A stretch of DNA of 64,000 nucleotides from Aphanomyces cochlioides. Taxonomy: Eukaryota > Oomycota > Saprolegniomycetes > Saprolegniales > Verrucalvaceae. The stretch is taken from positions 1,054,001 through 1,118,000 of the forward strand of contig JAHQRK010000012.1 in NCBI GenBank assembly GCA_019828595.1. The letters are read 5' to 3'. Positions 1 to 11,500 of this stretch are shown piece after piece. Positions within the stretch are counted from its first letter, which is position 1. Every line of letters starts with the position of its first letter. Made by a program: the position numbers and the translations under genes. The notes below the pieces were generated by a model. The model did no database searches, was not told where the DNA came from, and was given only the letters and a program-made list of their open reading frames with translations.

Positions 1-169
1 CAGAGGCACGTGTGTTCTCGGAGAGTGTACGGCCCTCAGAAGATTATTCCGTAGCCGTGCCGAGTGTATACCGAAAACTATACCGTGTTGTTTAGTTTAT
101 AGATTTAACTCTAAGCTGGCTAATCTAACTCACTTCTCATCTTCCTCTGACCTTACCAACTACCCTACA
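1..169 (+). repeat. 5' LTR of gypsy element 1 (3' part only)
   Basis: These 169 bases match 5831-5999 at every position I compared. The LTR ends in ctaca at 169. From the 3' copy the full LTR should be 268 bp, so about 99 bp lie left of the window. Confidence 0.93.
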
Positions 170-171
170 GT

Positions 172-180
172 TGGTAGCAC
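172..180 (+). promoter_or_regulatory. Primer-binding site of gypsy element 1
   Basis: The sequence tggtagcac starts two bases after the LTR end. The same 9-mer sits at the same two-base spacing in gypsy element 2 (56964-56972). TGG at this place pairs with the CCA end of a tRNA. The first eight bases fit the 3' end of a eukaryotic initiator-Met tRNA, which is an inference. Confidence 0.7.
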
Positions 181-271
181 TTGTGGTTCACGACACCAAG
201 GACTCTAGACCCGGAGGCATAGCTCGAGGGTTGAAGGGGTTATCTTATCTGGTTCACGTGACGGCTCATCT

Positions 272-835
272 TTGACCGTCCAGGCGACCAGTGTTAGATC
301 TACGCGAACACTAGCGTTCGAGCCTGTCCGCTGCATTCCCCCGCGCTGTGGGCATCCTAGAGCCTGCTTGGGTGGAGTCTCGAGTCTTGGGCTCTTACAT
401 CTGGTGCAAGCGAAAGACCGTGTCGTGTATGAAGACAGCGACCAAGGCGAACAAGAAGCGCAAGGCGAACGACCAAGCGACAAGAGTAGAGTAGAAAAGA
501 GTAGGTTTAAAGCGAGTTTTAGTAAAATTCATTATTTGGAGGCGGATCAAATCAAGGACCTCGACGAAATCCGATCAAGCCTCGACAACAAGATCTCCAA
601 CCTAGTCTGCGTCGCCAACGGATTCACCCGTCGTCTCGAAGAACCGCGAAAGTACTCGAATCGCGCCAAGTACATTTCGGAGAAATTAGTCGACGTTCAA
701 ACTCACTTGAAAATTTTGAGCGAACTAATTGGCGAAGAAATCGACGCCCTCCTCGACTACAAACCTAAACCCAAGGAAGAAAAGCCAAAGACCGACGTCC
801 AATCAGAAGCGTCCGAGTACTTAGCTAACCTGTAA
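272..835 (+). other. Leader open frame without ATG between 5' LTR and gag of element 1
   Basis: A reading frame of about 187 codons is open from near 272 to a TAA at 833-835 but contains no internal methionine codon. The second half (about residues 70-187) is highly charged and predicted helical, with Leu/Ile spacing like a coiled coil and a Lys/Pro/Glu-rich tail. It is followed by a purine-rich, A-rich stretch (836-997) before the gag ATG at 998. It may be an accessory ORF read from a non-ATG start or a frame joined by splicing, or it may simply be untranslated leader. I recognise no family. Confidence 0.4.
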
Positions 836-997
836 AGAACTCTTTTCCACACAAAAAAAGACATTTTCAAGACAAAAAAAAAGAAATAAAAAGAAGAAAA
901 AGAAGACAAAAAACAGAACAAAAGAGAAGCATTTAAGAAACATTTCAAGAACAAATTAAGAAGTCAAGACCAGAAAAAAGGAAGATAATAAGAAAAC

Positions 998-2770
998 ATG
1001 GAAGAGTTCTTTATGAGGTTATTTGCGACGATGGAACAGCAGCAGCAGCAAATCAATCAGCTGCTGCAGACACAAACCCAAACCCAAGCACGACTTGTTG
1101 AGAATCAGCAAGTACTTCAAGAACGCTTGCTTAAGCAGCAAGAGCAAGCACAAGCGGCACCTCCTCCGGTGCAACGCGACACAGAGCGGCGAGTAGAAGG
1201 ACTGTCTATGCCTAGTTACCACGGGCGCATTAATGAAAGTATTGGTCTTTACATTCACCGTGTTGAGACCTTTTTCAAGGCGAAGAACTTGAACTATGTA
1301 GAAGACAAGGAAGTCGAAGCGAGGTGTCTGGCCATGGTGGTCGCCAATCTCAAAGGCCAAGCGGCGGCATGGTACCAAGAGTTGGCGTCACATAAAGGGG
1401 GTAGTGGCCTTAATACCCTCGTTGACTTCGAGAAAGCCCTACGCAAGGAGTTCGAGCCTGACGACCTGCAAGAGCGCCTGCGCGACAAGTTGTTTTCACT
1501 CCAGCAGAAGAACTGTAAGGATCTACTTGAATGCATCGAGAAGTTCCGTCGTATTTGTACTGAAGTGCGTGATATGTCTGAGTTGGACAAGGTGACCTTC
1601 TTCACGCGCGGCTTGCGACTGAAGACGCGCGAAGAGGTCAAGTACAGACAGTGTCAAACGTTGTCGTCTGCCATCAAGGCGGCGTTGGAGTATGAGCGTG
1701 CGCATGCAGTGTCACTGGGCATAGTGGGCAAGTCGGAAAGACCATTTCGAGCCAAGAGATTTGATCGAGATCGCGAGCGTCATGAGGAGAGACCACCTCC
1801 ACGAAGCGAACAGCGTGAGCCTGACGACATGGAGGTCGACAACCTCCATGTGAGGCGTGAACACAAGAAGGACCGCAGCAAGCTTCGCTGCTACAACTGC
1901 CAGAAGATCGGGCACATTGCGTCAGAGTGCCGACAGCCAAAGCGACGAGTGTCAGGGCAACCGCCCCCGAGCCGACAGAACAATGTCGAAGTGCGAGAAG
2001 AGTTAAGTCCAGAGGACGTTGAATACATCACCTTTGGTTGTGTTGATGAGGTTGACGCGGATGCAAGTGCGATAGCGCCTGAAGTAGAAGCAAGACAAGT
2101 GGCGCATGCGACAGCGAGGTCGCGGGATATGAAGAACGAAGCGTTGATGATTAAGTCTGGCGTAATGAACGGCAAAGTTGTGAAGGTGCTCATTGACTCA
2201 GGAGCGACCAACTCGTTGTGCCGACTCGGACTCGGCAAGAACGTCATGAGAATGAAGAACGTGCGAATTGCGGGCTATGATGGCGTGCTCTCGCAGGAGA
2301 CGCAGACGAAAGAAGTGAAGGAGACGATCCACGTTGACTTCTTCACGTTCAAGGACACAGTGATGACCGAATGGGATCTCAAAGACAAGGCGTTTAATGT
2401 GATACTGGGCCAACCGTGGTTCAGGAAGTTCAATCCAGTCATCAATTGGCGCAAGCATGAAATTGAGTCGATAGACGATGAAGTAGAAGTCAATACCGTC
2501 TCGACTTGCGTGCCTGGATGGATAATAAAGCTTTGTCATTTCGATCCTCAGCCTCTGCCTAAGCCTCCAGAGATCGTTGAACTGCTGGAAGAGTTCAAGG
2601 ATGTGTTTCCTGCCGAGCTGCCTGATAAGTTGCCTCCCAAGCGTGCCGTGCAGTTCGATCTGCAGTTGAAGCCCAATGCGAAGCCACAGAACCGAGCTCC
2701 CTTCCGTCTAGCTAAGGTTGAGCAAGCGGCGTTAGACAAGTTCGTAGATAACTTGAAAAAGAAAGGTTAG
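998..2770 (+). pseudogene. Gag-protease ORF of gypsy element 1, ended by a TGG-to-TAG type stop
   Basis: The ORF starts at ATG 998 with a Gln-rich coiled region. A retrotransposon gag domain follows (around 1200-1750), then a basic linker, a CCHC knuckle (CYNCQKIGHIASEC, about 1888-1930), an aspartic protease with LIDSGATNSL near 2190, and the start of reverse transcriptase. It ends at TAG 2768-2770 in the context KKG-stop-VELSTS. In this family that position is normally Trp (KGWV...PS), so a single G-to-A change explains the stop, and the frame continues immediately after. Gag coats the RNA particle, and the protease would cut Gag-Pol. Confidence 0.85.
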
Positions 2771-2776
2771 GTTGAA

Positions 2777-5700
2777 TTGTCAACGAGCGACTGGGTTTCC
2801 AATATCTTTGGCGTACCCAAGAAGGACGAGAACGGCAAGCTACCTTCGCGACAAGTGTGGCTAAAGACTGCGACGCCCAACACGCCTATACGCTGGGTGC
2901 TTGACTACCGCCATGTCAACTCACAGACGGAAATCCCCAAGATTCCGCTGTCCAACATTGAAGACCTGTTCAACAACATGCATGGTTGTACAGTGTTCAC
3001 GAAGATCGATCTTGCGTCAGGATACCACCAAATGCTGGTCGAGCCCCATGCTCGAAAGCACACTGCCTTCCGAACGCACAAGGAGATTTTGCAGTGGTGT
3101 GTTGCGCCGATGGGACTGGCAGGCATGCCAGGCATCTGGTCAAGACTTATGCGATCTCTTTTCGACAAGTTCCCCTTTGTAGTCGTCTACTTAGATGACA
3201 TCTGCGTGCACTCTAAGCATCTTAATGAGCATGTCAACCATTTGCGTTGTGTTCTCGAAGTGTTACTCAAGGAGAAGCTGTATGCAAGGATGGAGAAATG
3301 CGCGTTTGCGGTACCCAAAGTCGACTTTTTGGGTCACACGATCTCTGCTGAAGGCTTGCAAGTCGACAGCAACAAAGTTCGAGCGATCGAGAAGTGGTCA
3401 TCTCCCACTAATCGCAAGGAGCTGTTGAGTTTTCTCGGGATGGCTGGTTACTATCGTAAATTCATAGCTAACTATGCCAATAATAAATATATCTTGTGTT
3501 GCCTATCAGGGATCTAGCGAAAGACAGTGTTCCCTGGACTTGGAGTGATCGCCAGGAGAAAGCCTTCCTGACCATCAAAGCAGCCCTACAGCAAGCTCCA
3601 GTTCTTCAACTACCAAACTTCGACAAGCCCTTCATGATCACGACCGACGCTTCAGGCTATTGCTGCGGAGCAGTACTTTCCCAGCAAGACGATGATGGCA
3701 ACGACCGCCCAGTCGCGTTCTTGTCAAAGAAATTGGGCGATACCGAGCGAAATTGGCCATCACACGAGAACGAGTTGTATGCGATCATGTTAGCGTTAAC
3801 CAAATGGAGACCTTATGTCTACGGTTCGCATTTTGGTGTCTTCACCGACAACTCGACATGTCAGTGGTTTCTGAAGACTCCAGTCTTAACCGCTAAGCTA
3901 ACACGATGGCTTGACTTCTTTGGAAGTTTTGATTTCACACTACATCATCGACCAGGCAAGATGAACGTTGTAGCTGATGCTCTCTCTCGACCACCTCGGT
4001 CGAGCGCTCAAGTTAACACTTGCGCTGTTCATCACTGCGATGCTTCGTGCTACAACCGCTATCGCGGCATCCACTCATGGACTGAGCGCGTTGCGACTCT
4101 GCGATCTATTGACATGCGTACACTTGCGTTGATGACTGACTCGCCTTCTCGGGGGGAGGAGACGGAGTCAAAGCTACTCGAAGTCGAGGTTCCACAACAC
4201 ATAGTCATCAACTATGCGGAAGAAGTGTCGTATAGCACAGTCAAGATGAACGACGACTTAGTCAAGCGGTTCTAGTGAGCTTATGCCAAGAGCAACGAGT
4301 ACAACGATAGCTCTAAGTATATAAAGAAGGACAATCTTTATTTTGTGAAGTCTAAGGATCAAGTGTGGAGACTCTGCGTTCCCGACGATGATGAACTCAA
4401 GTGCGAGATTATCTCGCAAAGTCATGACACGAGCACCGCAGCTCACCCTGGTGCCCGTCGAACGCAGCTTCACATTGCGCAATGGTACTACTGGAAGGGT
4501 CTAGAAGACGACGTGAAGCTTTATGTCGCCACATGCGAGACGTGTGCAAGATACAAGTCTAGTAGTGCTAAAGCTAATGGACACATGATTCCCATCAAGT
4601 CTCCTGATGAGTGTTGGCACACAGTGTCCGTCGACTGGATCACCGGTTTGCCTGTCTCGAACGGCAAAGATGCGATCATGACATGCGTTGACAAGACTTC
4701 AAAGCGTCCCATGTACTGCGCCACGGTGTCAAACGTAGCCGCACCGCAAGCAGCCAAGGAGTTCTTCGACACAGTCGTTCGCAATCATGGCCTACCTGCT
4801 GTGATCATCAGCGATCGCGATCCAAAGTTCACCAGCCAGTTTTGGCAGGAGTTAATGAAGATAATGGGAGTTAAGCATTTCATGACTACTGCTGGCAGAG
4901 CTCAAAGCGATGGAGCAACCGAGCGACAGAACAGAACGCTCGAAGACGCGTTGAGATGTCAAGTGTCCTACTTGGGCCATGACTGGAGTGAGCACTTAGG
5001 CACCATAGAGTATGCCCACCAAGGCTTAATACAGACGTGTACTGGTTTAACTCCATTCGAAGTCGATACTGGAAGGAAGCTACGCAATCCAGTGTTGAAC
5101 GACATCGAGACACTGAACGAGTATGCCAAGAACTTTGCCGAGCGTCGCAAAAGAACTTGTCAAGATGGCCTTGGAGAACCTAGAGAAGGCTCAAGCAAGA
5201 CAAAAGGAGTACTACGATAGAAGACGAGCCAATGTAAACTTTAAAGAAGGCGATTTTGTTCTGTTAACTACACGAAACATCCCGTTGAAGCATGCCAAAG
5301 TAGCTAACCAGGCGGAAAAGGCAAAGCTTGTTCCGCGCTACATTGGGCCATTTAAGATAATCGAAGTAATTAATCCCAATGCCATGAGGCTTGAACTGCC
5401 CAAGAGCATGAGTCGACTTCACGACGTCTTTAACGTTGATCGACTGAAGCACCACGTTCCAAACCCCGCGCGATTTCAAGGCCGACCGATCCCCAAAGCC
5501 ACGCCTATCGTTCTCGATGACGAAGGGAATGAGCTCTACATCGTAGAAGCCCTGCTGAAGCAAAGACAGTTTCATCGTAAGAAAGAATATTTGGTTAAGT
5601 GGCATGGGTTGCCTGAACACGAAGCTACGTGGGAGCTGGAGCGAGACATCAAACATGTTTCGCATTACAAGAAGCTGCTCGAAGACCTCAAGCGAAGAAA

Positions 5701-5818
5701 TCAAGCCGCCAGGGCGACAACGGGGGGAGAATGTAATAAAGTAATGGTTAATAGTTGTCGCCTGGCAAGACGGGTGTCGAGTCAAGCGTGCCCAACGCTG
5801 ACGACACCGTCTGACTAA
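2777..5818 (+). pseudogene. Pol of gypsy element 1: RT, RNase H, integrase, chromodomain (broken)
   Basis: Pieces in order are reverse transcriptase (2777-3517, with the intact YLDD box in VVYLDDICVHS), RNase H (3496-4275, TTDASGYCCGAVLS and EN-LYAI motifs), integrase (4345-5220, HHCC zinc motif and the D-D-E core including SDRDPKFTS), and a C-terminal chromodomain (5520-5700, EYLVKWHGLPEHEATWE). Breaks are a frameshift near 3480-3496, two adjacent in-frame stops TAG TGA at 4273-4278, and a frameshift near 5150 in an A-run. The frame between the breaks is otherwise well kept. Chromodomain integrases of this group target histone-marked chromatin in known families; here that is only inferred. 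Confidence 0.88.
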
Positions 5819-5999
5819 GTTGAGATTGGCCAGAGGCACGTGTGTTCTCGGAGAGTGTACGGCCCTCAGAAGATTATTCCGTAGCCGTGCCGAGTGTATA
5901 CCGAAAACTATACCGTGTTGTTTAGTTTATAGATTTAACTCTAAGCTGGCTAATCTAACTCACTTCTCATCTTCCTCTGACCTTACCAACTACCCTACA
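5720..5999 (+). repeat. Polypurine tract and complete 3' LTR of gypsy element 1
   Basis: A purine run (acggggggaga, 5720-5730) directly precedes the LTR, as expected for plus-strand priming. The LTR runs from tgtaataaag at 5732 to ctaca at 5999 (268 bp), with TG...CA ends. Its last 169 bp equal the window's first 169 bp. Confidence 0.9.
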
Positions 6000-6299
6000 T
6001 ACATTGTATGTTGTGAAGACCATGGACGCATTACGTCTGTCTACAAGCGTCCCTTTTTCAAGCTGGGTATATTCCGACAATCTACCACAGCAATAACTTT
6101 ACAATCTACCACAGCATTAACTTCAAATTAAGGCCATAAATGCATTGATGTGGTAGCTTTCCCACCCAACCAAGGTTGACCGCACAAGGCAAACATAATA
6201 GAGAAGGGTTGACATTTGTCTGTTCGCTGCTATGGGCGATGTTACAAATCTTTCGTGAAGAATATCGAGGTGCAGTCTGTACGACCAACGAGTCTCCAA

Positions 6300-6560
6300 T
6301 TCTAGTACAGTACAGTACACACCTTGCTTGTTGTAAATACTTCTCGCGACGACCGTGGAGAGTCGCATCCACGAGCAAACCTGAATTGAACTTGGGTGCC
6401 AACTCGACCCGGCAAGAGAGGCGCTTCTTGAATCTTTATGCAGGTTCCAGTCTCAGCAATTCCGAAGTCCTCATACCACAGGACGGACTTGGACTTCGAG
6501 GCCGTGCAACTTATTTTTCCAAGCAAGCAAGTTGTCGGACATTCCAATTCATTTACTCGG
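6300..6560. repeat. Degenerate dispersed repeat, second copy at about 21110-21410
   Basis: Blocks in this stretch (for example cttgcttgttgtaa, gagagtcgcatc, gagcaaacct, ggcaagagag, agttgtcggacattccaatt) recur in the same order at 21110-21400 with many substitutions. Minus-strand reading in both copies gives similar broken peptides (ELECPTT / ELKCPTT). It is probably the remains of one transposon family, perhaps the Harbinger-type gene whose N-terminal fragment lies next door at 6619-6849. I could not identify a catalytic motif. Confidence 0.5.
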
Positions 6561-6618
6561 CACGGGGAAATTTCACACTTCTCAAATGCCACCCCACACC
6601 ATCCTTCTCATTGCCAAT

Positions 6619-6849
6619 TCAATTTGTTGCATGGCGGATGCGAGTTGGCAACAGCTCGACCCGCGGATGGATTTCTGTCAAGATATAAAAGGATATCAGC
6701 ACTTTCTCCGCAGCAGAAACTTTAGTCGAGCTAGGAAGACCGTATTGTTGCAGTTTCTCAATCAAAAGATGAAAGGTTGGTCGAGACATTCGTGCGACTT
6801 CGTGGAAGCGCGATGGATTAGTCATGTTGAGGAGTTCACTACTGATCAC
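6619..6849 (-). pseudogene. Harbinger-type transposase N-terminal fragment
   Basis: A 76-codon minus frame contains RMSRPTFHLLIEKLQ followed by a helical stretch. This resembles the region preceding the DDE domain in PIF/Harbinger (HARBI1-like) transposases, where 'FRMS...F..L...L' is common. No DDE core follows in frame. The fragment continues leftwards into the degenerate repeat at 6300-6560. The family call rests on this single motif. Confidence 0.4.
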
Positions 6850-7560
6850 CTGTTAGAGCGGAAGTTCTCGACGGTGTTTTCACATAGGAAGCAATCAGAG
6901 CTGGAATAACTGTGTCAATCAAGGAGAAGTCCGCCGTCGGGTCCATGATGAAATGTTCTACTCGAGAGACTGAAAACAACCCTTAAAAGAGGTCTGATGC
7001 TTTTTTTGCAGAACACTGTTTATGCTATTGGTTTCAGTGTTTTGCATAGATCACGTTTTGAGCATCCAAACGGTGATTTTGTTTGCAAACACTGGTTGGC
7101 CATTTCAGTAAAATTTGACCCTAAACACTGGAAAAATGTACAACCAAACGCACCCTAAATGTCAACAAGTTTGGCGACATTCAGTCGATTGGAGGCTGTT
7201 AGATGTAAGAGCAAAGCTCTGCTTAATTTCACTCGTATGAAATGTCCTTCTGTGACAGAATCAAGTCACTGGCTGTGGTGGCTATAAGCTAACAGCTGGG
7301 AGCTAGAGAGAGCAGTGTTATGCGATGTTTAAGCTTGTGATAGACATCTAAAGGATGTGAAGGCTGTGAGAACCAACGGTTCTCCTCTTATGTTTGTGTT
7401 TGGTTGGTTGTGTATGCTTCTATGTATTTGAGCTAGGATGTGATGGGATAGAGAATGTATAAGCCTTGTTAACTCACTTCTAATTGAGCCCTGAGCTGAG
7501 CTCTTTCTGCTTTTACTTACCTGTTCCAACTCAACCAATAGAGGCACTCAGTGGTCATGG
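6850..7560. other. Non-coding transposon debris
   Basis: I see no gene here. A block at about 7020-7160 contains repeated cactgg/gtgttt words (aacactg at 7012, 7090 and 7126) and ends in caaacgcaccct. Its complement, agggtgcgttt, resembles the outer edge of the MITE at 16758. The stretch 7160-7560 is probably the left flank of the Harbinger element that follows. Confidence 0.3.
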
Positions 7561-7609
7561 AGTCATCGTCTTCATGCTCTACTAAGTGGTTGAGGTCAAT
7601 CGACATGGA

Positions 7610-8307
7610 GTTTCTTCAACATTACGAGTCGCGTCTCTACCTCATATGGTTGCTTCTGGCGGCATGTCGCTTCAGGCAAGTGGGTGGAACAGTTTTCTCA
7701 CAAGAATGAACAAGGTCGGCAATATCACTAGCACCGAGCAACTCAAGACACGGTGGCGAAGAATGAGAGAAGACTACAGTGATTTCCATTGGCTTACTAC
7801 TCAACACTCTGGAGGTGGTAAAGTCTATGACGAGCGAACAATGGGACGAGCTTGACAAAAAAAGTAAGAAAGGCAAGCTTTCGCGCTTTCGTTACACAGA
7901 TTTTCCCTGTTACGACATAGTGTAGAGAATTGTTGGAGACACCATAGCCACAAGTGAGCATATTCGCGGCCCAGAAGAGCTCCTAAAACAAGCGCAGAAT
8001 GACTTCGTGCAGCCAAGGAACAACGAACATGGCGATGAGGATGACGAAGTGTCGACAATGATGAACCAGCGCTTGATTGTCTTTCGGCTGCTCAAAACGG
8101 GCCAAGTTAATCAATGAAGCCATGAAAGTCAGCCAAAACAAACATCGCTTGGAATATGATGAAAAAATGCAATTGAAACGGCGAAATGCAACGTTAATTG
8201 AGAGTATTGCAACGAATATTTCAAATCTTGTCCAAATCATGGCTGCTAAACATGGACTAGAACATATAGTGAACGCAAATGCCGATTCGAATGACCACAG
8301 CGAATAG
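7610..8307 (+). pseudogene. Myb/SANT-like DNA-binding protein of the Harbinger element
   Basis: A plus-strand sequence reads WNSFLTRMNKVGNITSTEQL and then RWRRMREDYSDF, typical of Myb/SANT-like domains where TEQLK..W..M...Y..F is conserved. It continues after a frame change at about 7845 (WDELDKKSKKGKLSRFRY), has an in-frame TAG near 7921, and shifts again at about 8100 into a charged C-terminal tail ending at TAG 8307. Harbinger elements encode such a protein as the transposase partner for binding and nuclear import. It is broken by two frameshifts and one stop. The true start is not visible. Confidence 0.62.
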
Positions 8308-8534
8308 GTGAACGTAATACATTTCTGATTCAGTTGTATTGTTATAAATCAAATACACTTCCCGCATTTGTCTTGCAACATTTTCTCGCCATGCTTCGCT
8401 TTCAGCGGGTTCAATATCAAATGCGTCTTGATGAAGTTCTTGCATTTCATCTTGTACGTCTTGTAAATCGGATGAGGATAACTCGTTTAGCATGATGGTG
8501 CGAATTCATTTGCAAAATTGTGTAAAGCGGCACA

Positions 8535-11500
8535 AGCATGAATAGTCTCAATTGTTATTGTTATTACGCAGTAAAGTTACTCGCTCTCGGCGGGCGCAAT
8601 GCAGCCACTGGCCGCGTACTAGGGCTAACCTAGCGGAGGTAACAGACACACAGTATACATAAGGTTGCTGAAGGATACTGGTGGGCATCAGGTGGGGGCG
8701 CCGCTGCGGCTATTAGCCGATGGAAGGAGGATCAGGGGGCTTCCTGGGGGGGTCGTTGCCGAAGGCGTCGTGTAGGCGGCGTAAGGACCGGGGGTTGCCC
8801 TGGATGGAGCATCATCGAGCGATGGGTGTGCCAGAGTTTGGCTGAGTGGGCTACGAATGTTCTCCGTTTGGCCAAGCGAGTGTCATGGCCTACTGGGAGT
8901 GCATCATGTGCCCGGCGTTTAGCGCGTATTGCGCGGTTTGCAGATTGCATGGCCACCTGGTCGCCTTGCTGCCTGATAGTCGCAATTGTGCGTTCGCAGG
9001 TGGCATGCCAGTGTGATCGAAGGGTCGACCATGCAATGCGAAACCATTGTCGGTGAAACTGGGCAGGTCGCATAGGGCAAAGAGCTTTCGCCCAGAGGGA
9101 TGTCTGTAGCGTCACAGTTGGGAAGGTTTGCCAACCCAGTGGGGCATTGTAGATGGTGGGAAATTGGTCATGGAGAAAGTCTCGTGTACACATAGCGTAG
9201 AGGTCGCTGGTGTGAGCAGTATGCGCTGACCAGTGAATCTGAGACAGCCATTGAGCTGGTAGTGGGGGGCTTGTGGTCCGGGGTAAGAGTACAGCCAGTG
9301 CGTGCTGCCCTGTGAGCGTAGGACGTTGTACCAAGTTTCGGCAGCGGGTAGGTCCTCTTCCGAGGAGATGGTGCCAATGTGAATGGTATGTGTATTCAGA
9401 AGACGAAGCGTTTTCCACTGGGGTATGGAGTCTTGTACAATTGTTGCCGGGTGACGCATGGTAATGCCACCAGAGGGGATGGTGACATGCCATTTGGCGT
9501 GGTGGCGAATGCCAAACCGGTGCCCATGTGATTGGCCGAAGACCACAAGTACATAGGCATGTGGGGTCCCATGGGCACGTGCGTGATAGATTTCTTGTCC
9601 AAGTTGGGACCACCATGTGTGCGGGTATGGTTGGTATGTGGCATCAATCCACCAGCCTGAGTGATGGGCGGGGGGTACCGGGATCTGAGTGATCTGTTGT
9701 CCAAGAGTACCTGCGAATCGAGCTCCATTGGGGCCACCCATCCATTGGGGAAGAAGGATGTCGCGTGGAGCGAGAGTAGGAAAAGACGCGAGCGTCATTT
9801 GGTAAAGCCAACGTGGGAGAAGGAAGCCATAAGGCCGGCGTGTGGGAAGCGGACTTTCCCACTGGAGTTGAGCGAGGATGGGAGTGAGGTTCGCCGGCTG
9901 GAGGGAGCCAATAATCCGCTGGATATGGAGAGCAAGGGCCCATCTTGTGGGTGAGATGGCAATCATCGTGAGGGGTCCTTGATGGGGTGTGGAGGTATTC
10001 CGTGTTGAGGCATGGTGCCAGGCAGTTCTGAGTGGAAAGTGGGTTTGGGACGCGGCCACTAATTGGCATTGAAGCGGAAGGTAGATTTCTTGATCTGGCA
10101 TCCAGTGTGAGGAGAGCTGAGTGGCTAAAGCTAGGTGAATGTGATTGGTGAGATGCAACGCTGCAGTGCATATGGGTGTAGTATTGCCGAAGCGGTGCTC
10201 TTGGGAGTCAAACGCGTCCTGGGAACAGCATCGGTAGACGGGAGACCAGTCATGGTGAATGCGGTGTTTCCGCGCATTCGTATGCAGCATATACGTTATC
10301 GCTTTCCAGAAGAAGCGCGTTTCCAGTGCCGACCATCAGCAGAGTTTTGGTGTTGATGTGCGGTCGTCCACCATGGTATGACGGGCAGGGTTTCCTGAGA
10401 GAGCTTGGCGCGCCGCCCAGGAGCGTTGTTGTTGTATGCAATTGAGCCAACGGCCAGTGTTGCCAAAAACAGGTTTGCCAGAATGGTCGCGTAGTTCCCA
10501 CGCGTCACGTTGGAGGAGTGAAGCGTAAGACATGGGCATGGTCGCCGTGTGTGCAGCCGCGGCAAGGGTGTCAGCTCGTGCTAGCGCTAGTCATTGTTGG
10601 GTGAGGATAGGGTCATCCGTGTGGGAGTTTTCTTGGTGGGAGCGTATCCAGGTACCTCGAAAAGATCCTTCAGGGGAAAGAAGGTGCATGAATGAACGGA
10701 GTTCCACACGATGGGGGTCACGGTATTTGGGAGTAAGTGCCTTCCGCTTGAGATCTCGTGCCTTGGTGATGAGACCAATGGCTGCTTGGTTATCGCAAAT
10801 TTGCGTGTTACGATCACCAGTGATATGGAGGCCATAGAGCAGGCTGTGTGCCTCACATCGCGTCGACGTCAGGTCGAGAGAGGTGACATCTAAGCGACCT
10901 TGAGTGGACACACTATGGGGGGGTCCTGGGGGGATGGGATGATTAAACTCCAGCTGCCGCTGGCAGCTGCAGTGCCAGCATGAAGTACACTACCGTCGCC
11001 TACGGCGTGCGTAATAGGGTCAGTCTGGTGCGTGGCACAGGAAAAGAGTGTTGGAGAGTCAGCAGTGGGCTCCTCAGGCCGGTCGGTGCAGCGAACACAT
11101 TCGGGATGGTGATGCTGTGGGCAGTTTGCACACTGGTTGATCGCAAGGTGTCGGAGGCATCCAGTACATCGGTGTACAAGTTCAGGTGGTCGACTCGTGG
11201 CACGGTATGTCTCTTCAAAGGCGAGGTCTTGTTCCCAGGTTGTAGCGATGCAGCTACGGTCATTGTGGCCTGTGTACGTGTGGCGCGTGCCGGGGTCAGT
11301 CCAGGAAGTGTCCGTCGAGACCAGGAATTTAGCTTTGCCTGGGGTGGATGTTGGAAGTGTATTGCCAGCGGCCGGAAAACAACGTGAGAGTGGGGTAAGG
11401 CGTGTTGGAGCGGCGGTGATCCCGTTTGCCTGGCGCATACCAGATGCACTGCCCCTTCGCTGTTCGTACCAGTAGGTGACCGCAATTTCAGTGCCTGATG

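Larger units (their letters stand above)
1..5999 (+). mobile_element. Ty3/gypsy chromodomain LTR retrotransposon (element 1), 5' end cut by window
   Basis: The first 169 bases of the window recur exactly at 5831-5999, so the window opens inside the 5' LTR. Internal order on the plus strand is LTR, primer-binding site, an ATG-less leader ORF, gag with a CCHC knuckle, aspartic protease, reverse transcriptase, RNase H, integrase and chromodomain, then a polypurine tract and the 3' LTR. That order (integrase last) and the terminal chromodomain are those of the Ty3/gypsy chromovirus lineage. Gag-pol is broken by in-frame stops and frameshifts, so this copy is not autonomous. The target duplication cannot be checked because the left flank lies outside the window; tacat follows the right LTR. 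Confidence 0.93.

Noticed and set aside
10915..10921. Frame change in the LINE RNase H as programmed frameshifting
   Set aside because: It occurs in a homopolymer in a copy with other stops; decay or a sequencing indel is simpler.
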